Source: Desulfovibrio sp. (lineage in GTDB: Bacteria > Desulfobacterota > Desulfovibrionia > Desulfovibrionales > Desulfovibrionaceae). From it: a stretch of 64,000 nucleotides of DNA. Made by a program: the position numbers and the translations under genes. Of the stretch, positions 60,554-64,000 are shown piece after piece. Positions within the stretch are counted from its first letter, which is position 1. Each line of letters begins with the position of its first letter. Where the stretch lies: contig JAITRF010000077.1 of NCBI GenBank assembly GCA_031288535.1, positions 23,857 through 87,856 on the forward strand, given 5' to 3'. The notes under the pieces are model-generated. The model was not told the DNA's origin. It worked only from the letters and a program-made list of their open reading frames with translations, and did not search any database.

Positions 60554-63500
60554 ATGGCCAAGCCCTCGTCAGACAAAGCAGCGGACGCAAGCCCCTCCGT
60601 GGAGAACGCGCCGGGCGGCGTTTCGGCCAAGGACGCAGATAAGGCCGAGCTTCTTAAAAAAAATATCGTCCTGTGCGGGGCCGACATAGTCGCCATAGGC
60701 GAGGAAGCGGAACTGCTGGTGGGCGGAAAAAACTACAATACTGCGATCATAAGCCAGGTTCCGGGGATAAATGCGCCGCAGTTCAGGGCCATATCCTCCC
60801 TGGCCTTCCATATGCTTCTTGATGAAACCAAGGTCAACGCGCCCTTGACCAGGGCGGTAGTGGACAGGGAATACAGGCGTATCGATTGGGAAGACCCTGA
60901 AATCAGTGGAGATTCTGAGTTTTTGCAAAAGTTCGTCCGCAACCTGGGCCGGGCCGTACGCGTGGAAAATGAAAGCAAAGGCGCAAGTTCGGGCCAGGTG
61001 AAGCTCAGAAGCTTTATCAACACCGTGGTCGAAGGCTTCGCAACCTCTCCGGAAGGAATAGACCAGTTGCGCAGACGCTCCGTGCTCGTCCAGGCGGCGA
61101 TTCTCTCCGTGCCCATGCCGCGCGCGGTTGCTTCGGCCGTAACCGAAGCTTATGCCGCAATCTGCGCGGAAGCCGGGGAAGAGGACGTGCCCGTGGCCGT
61201 GCGGTCCTCGGCCGCCGGCGAGGATTCGCGCCAGAAGGCTTTCGCCGGACTTCAGGACACCTATCTGAACGTCCGCACGGCGGACAAGGTGACGGCCGCC
61301 TATCACTGGGACTGCGCGTCTGCCTACAATCTCCGCTCCATGACCTACAGGCGCGAGGCCATTTTGGACGCAATCGCCCTGGCTGAGGAGTCCGGAGACG
61401 ATTCCATCGCCGCCGAGGCTAAACTGGAATGGGCGATTGAGAACACCTCGCTTTCAGTGTGCATAATGCGCATGATAAACCCGGCGATTTCCGGAACGGC
61501 CTTTTCCGCTGATACGGCTACGGGTTGCCGCGGCACCGCGCGCAACGATCTGGTGTCCATAGACGCCAGTTACGGGCTGGGCGAGGCGGTGGTCGGCGGC
61601 ATGGTCACCCCGGATAAATATTTTGTGTTCACCAGGGATGACGGGCATGAAGTGGTCATCCGCCAGATGGGCTGCAAGAATATAAAGATTGTCTACGACG
61701 ATGGCGGGGGAACAAAGAAGGTGCCCGTGCCGGAATTCGAAGCCGGGCGCTGGGCTCTGTCCATCGCCAACGCCGAGAGCGTGGCCAGGGGGGTACGGGC
61801 TATCAGCCGGGCCTACGGCGGGATTATAATGGACTCCGAATTCTGCATTGATTTCGCGGATCAGCTCTGGTTCGTGCAAGCCAGACCGGAAACGCGCTGG
61901 AATGAAGAATTCACGCTGCACCCGGACATTATTTTCATGCGCCGCAAGGAAATCGACCCGGACGCCGCCGCCTTGTCGGAGATTTTGCTTGAAGGAAACG
62001 GAGCCTCGCGCGGGGCCGGACAGGGTACGGTGAAGTTTTTGCGCTCCGCCTTGGAACTGAACAAGATCAACAAAGGGAACGTGCTTGCGGCCGAGCGCAC
62101 GGACCCGGACATGGTGCCGGGAATGCGCGTGGCTTCGGCCATTCTTGCCGATGTGGGAGGCGATACATCGCACGCGGCCATTACCTCCAGAGAACTCGGC
62201 ATTCCGGCCGTTATAGGCATTCAGCGGGTGGAGGCACTGCGCGCCCTGGACGGCGTGGAAGTGACGGTAGACGGCACGACCGGCACGGTCTACCGCGGCC
62301 TCTTGCCTCTGCGCGATGTGGGCGGAGAGATGGACCTTTCCGAATTGCAGCCCACGAAAACCAAGGTGGGACTGATTCTCGCCGATGTCGGACAGGCCAT
62401 GTTTCTCTCCCGCCTGCGCCGGATCGAGGATTTCGAGGTGGGCCTCTTGCGCGCCGAATTCATGCTCGGCAATATCGGCGTGCACCCCATGGCCCTTGAC
62501 GCCTACGACACCGGAGAGCTTGAGGGCCTGATACGCAACCATCTGAAGACCCTGGACGAGCGGCTTACCAAAACCATACGGCGGCAGCTCAACATGGGCA
62601 TTATCTTCGTCAACATCCGCCTGCGCGACTATGTGGGCAAGCTGACCGGGATCGGCGGGGAGCTGGAACTCCTGCTTGAAAGGGAAAGCCAGGGCGGGAG
62701 TGAAGAGGAAGTGTTGTCTCTGCGCCGGCGCGGTCGGGAGCTGGAGCGCAAGCTAGACGAATATATGGACACTGCCTCAAGACGACTGGACCTGATCAAG
62801 AGTACGAGCAACCTTGAGGAACATATCCGTTATGTCATGGGGTTTGACGACGAACTGGCCCTGCTGTCCGGCAACGACCCGGAAGTGGTGCGCCGGCGCG
62901 GCGAAATCGCTTCCCAGGTCGGCAGGATGGCGGAAGTTGCCGCCGCCGATCCCTATGTCCGGGAAGTGTTGGACGAGATCCGAACAGTACGCGAGGATGT
63001 CGGCCACCGCACCGGCATGATCTCGGAAATTGAGGCCGTGCAGGGCATCCCCGCCGTTATTCGTGAAATTATCCATACACGAGGCTATCGTTCCGGGCGC
63101 GAGCACTATGTGCAGACCCTGGCTCAAAGTCTGGCTCTTTTCGCCATGGCCTTCTATGGCAAAGACATTATCTACCGCACCACGGACTTCAAGTCCAACG
63201 AGTATCGGAACTTGGTAGGCGGATTGCTCTTTGAGCAGACGGAGGACAATCCCATGCTTGGCTGGCGCGGTGTTTCCCGCGGCTTGCACGACTGGGAGCT
63301 TGAAGCTTTCAAAATGGCCCGTGGCGTATACGGAGGACATAATCTTCAGATCATGCTGCCCTTTGTGCGCACCCTGGAGGAGGCGAGAAGCATGCGCCGC
63401 TATCTGGAACAGGTGCACAAGATGAAAAGCGGGCAGGACGGGCTGAAGATCATATTGATGTCCGAGATACCCAGCAACGCGATCATCGCCAAACAGTTCA

Positions 63501-64000
63501 TCAGTGAATTTGACGGGTTCTCCATAGGGTCCAACGACATGACTCAGATGGTGCTGGCCACGGACCGTGACAACGCCCGCCTGTCGCACATCTATGATGA
63601 AGAGGACCCGGCCGTGGTCTGGGCCATACTGGTCACGATATTCACCGGGCAAAAATGCGGCAAAAAAATCGGCTTCTGCGGGCAGGGGGTTTCCAACAGC
63701 CGCATCCTGCGGGGATTGGTGACCATTGCCGGTATCGTGTCCGCGTCCGTCGTGCCGGATACCTACTACCAGACAAAACTGGACATGGCCGAAGTAGAAG
63801 CGGAAAACATACCCACATCCGAGCTGGGTCGCTGGCTCAAAGCCAGGCACCACGAGGCCCTGTGCCGTATCCTGGAGGAGAACAGCTACGGGCACATCCT
63901 GAAGAAATACAACCAGCCTGAGGATATCCGGGAATGGTACGAGGGCGAATTGTCACGCTTGCAGGAGCACCTGCGGGAGAGTCTGGACACGCCAAAGGAG
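60554..64000 (+). CDS. Phosphoenolpyruvate synthase-like (PPDK family), 3' end outside window
   Basis: Open from the ATG at 60554 (CAAGGAG upstream) to the right edge, 1149 codons. An N-terminal ATP-grasp half has AVRSSAAGEDSRQKAFAGLQ-type sequence and ISGTAFSADTATGCRG. The central phosphohistidine domain has GGDTSHAAITSRELGIPAVI, with the catalytic His near 539. A charged coiled-coil of ~200 residues follows (about 700-890). The C-terminal PEP/pyruvate barrel then carries FSIGSNDMTQMVLATDRDNA and GFCGQGVSNSR. E. coli PpsA has 792 residues, so the coiled-coil insert is notable. It converts pyruvate to PEP; it lies after pyruvate carboxylase. Confidence 0.88.
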   Translation, partial: MAKPSSDKAADASPSVENAPGGVSAKDADKAELLKKNIVLCGADIVAIGEEAELLVGGKNYNTAIISQVPGINAPQFRAISSLAFHMLLDETKVNAPLTRAVVDREYRRIDWEDPEISGDSEFLQKFVRNLGRAVRVENESKGASSGQVKLRSFINTVVEGFATSPEGIDQLRRRSVLVQAAILSVPMPRAVASAVTEAYAAICAEAGEEDVPVAVRSSAAGEDSRQKAFAGLQDTYLNVRTADKVTAAYHWDCASAYNLRSMTYRREAILDAIALAEESGDDSIAAEAKLEWAIENTSLSVCIMRMINPAISGTAFSADTATGCRGTARNDLVSIDASYGLGEAVVGGMVTPDKYFVFTRDDGHEVVIRQMGCKNIKIVYDDGGGTKKVPVPEFEAGRWALSIANAESVARGVRAISRAYGGIIMDSEFCIDFADQLWFVQARPETRWNEEFTLHPDIIFMRRKEIDPDAAALSEILLEGNGASRGAGQGTVKFLRSALELNKINKGNVLAAERTDPDMVPGMRVASAILADVGGDTSHAAITSRELGIPAVIGIQRVEALRALDGVEVTVDGTTGTVYRGLLPLRDVGGEMDLSELQPTKTKVGLILADVGQAMFLSRLRRIEDFEVGLLRAEFMLGNIGVHPMALDAYDTGELEGLIRNHLKTLDERLTKTIRRQLNMGIIFVNIRLRDYVGKLTGIGGELELLLERESQGGSEEEVLSLRRRGRELERKLDEYMDTASRRLDLIKSTSNLEEHIRYVMGFDDELALLSGNDPEVVRRRGEIASQVGRMAEVAAADPYVREVLDEIRTVREDVGHRTGMISEIEAVQGIPAVIREIIHTRGYRSGREHYVQTLAQSLALFAMAFYGKDIIYRTTDFKSNEYRNLVGGLLFEQTEDNPMLGWRGVSRGLHDWELEAFKMARGVYGGHNLQIMLPFVRTLEEARSMRRYLEQVHKMKSGQDGLKIILMSEIPSNAIIAKQFISEFDGFSIGSNDMTQMVLATDRDNARLSHIYDEEDPAVVWAILVTIFTGQKCGKKIGFCGQGVSNSRILRGLVTIAGIVSASVVPDTYYQTKLDMAEVEAENIPTSELGRWLKARHHEALCRILEENSYGHILKKYNQPEDIREWYEGELSRLQEHLRESLDTPKE

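Overview
The window looks like a chromosomal segment of a Desulfovibrio-type sulfate reducer (Desulfovibrionaceae). Supporting points are the archaeal-type route into the shikimate pathway (ADTH synthase plus 3-dehydroquinate synthase II next to a chorismate mutase-prephenate dehydratase), the NrfHA nitrite reductase, rubrerythrin and a ferritin-like protein, a pyruvate carboxylase and PEP synthase pair, and a mot-fli cluster. This placement is inferred from gene content and order; no rRNA is present. Coding DNA is GC-rich, and several intergenic stretches are markedly AT-rich.

Layout. 1-3310: divergent type I secretion genes (LapB/PrtD-like ABC transporter running off the left edge, and TolC). 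3462-7704 (minus): mnmE, trmI, ilvD. 7873-10429 (plus): an RsmB/F-type RNA methyltransferase and an unknown protein. 10526-14214 (minus): ilvC, ilvN, ilvB and a DUF465 protein. 14546-16408 (minus): DUF167, DivIVA, YggT and a HAD phosphatase. 16607-23259 (minus): a secreted hydrolase, DUF1992, a partial cytochrome c maturation set (TPR protein, CcmD, CcmC), a U32 peptidase and a Crp/Fnr regulator. 23518-27509 (plus): ferredoxin, metallo-hydrolase, pyrK-pyrD and an RRM protein. 27651-33131 (minus): motA, two motB-like genes, fliL, fliN, fliO, fliP, fliQ. 33158-35191: yggS and era. 35840-37934: nrfH-nrfA. 38088-41630 (minus): aromatic operon behind a newly noticed attenuator. 41807-48696: QueG-like protein, tag, adk, glmS, unknown protein, rubrerythrin, tlyA, degenerate panD. 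49324-54697: moeB-rhodanese, two sugar-modification genes, a transposase remnant, lgt, ferritin-like protein. 54931-55005: tRNA-Gly(CCC). 55396-64000 (plus): birA, pyruvate carboxylase and PEP synthase, which together interconvert pyruvate, oxaloacetate and PEP.

Two things stand out. First, the aromatic operon is preceded by a short ORF with a Phe-Trp-Gly-Phe-Tyr-Phe-Phe run, followed by an intrinsic terminator and a perfectly complementary antiterminator. This is a textbook ribosome-mediated attenuator on an archaeal-type aromatic pathway. Second, the gaps between genes are filled with several families of dispersed palindromic repeats. One family is also found inside open reading frames: it is read through in the linker of the RNA methyltransferase and at the N-terminus of FliP. 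Other points of note are a PanD homologue lacking both the pyruvoyl-forming serine and the key lysine, MITE-like AT-rich elements, and a domain insertion in MnmE.
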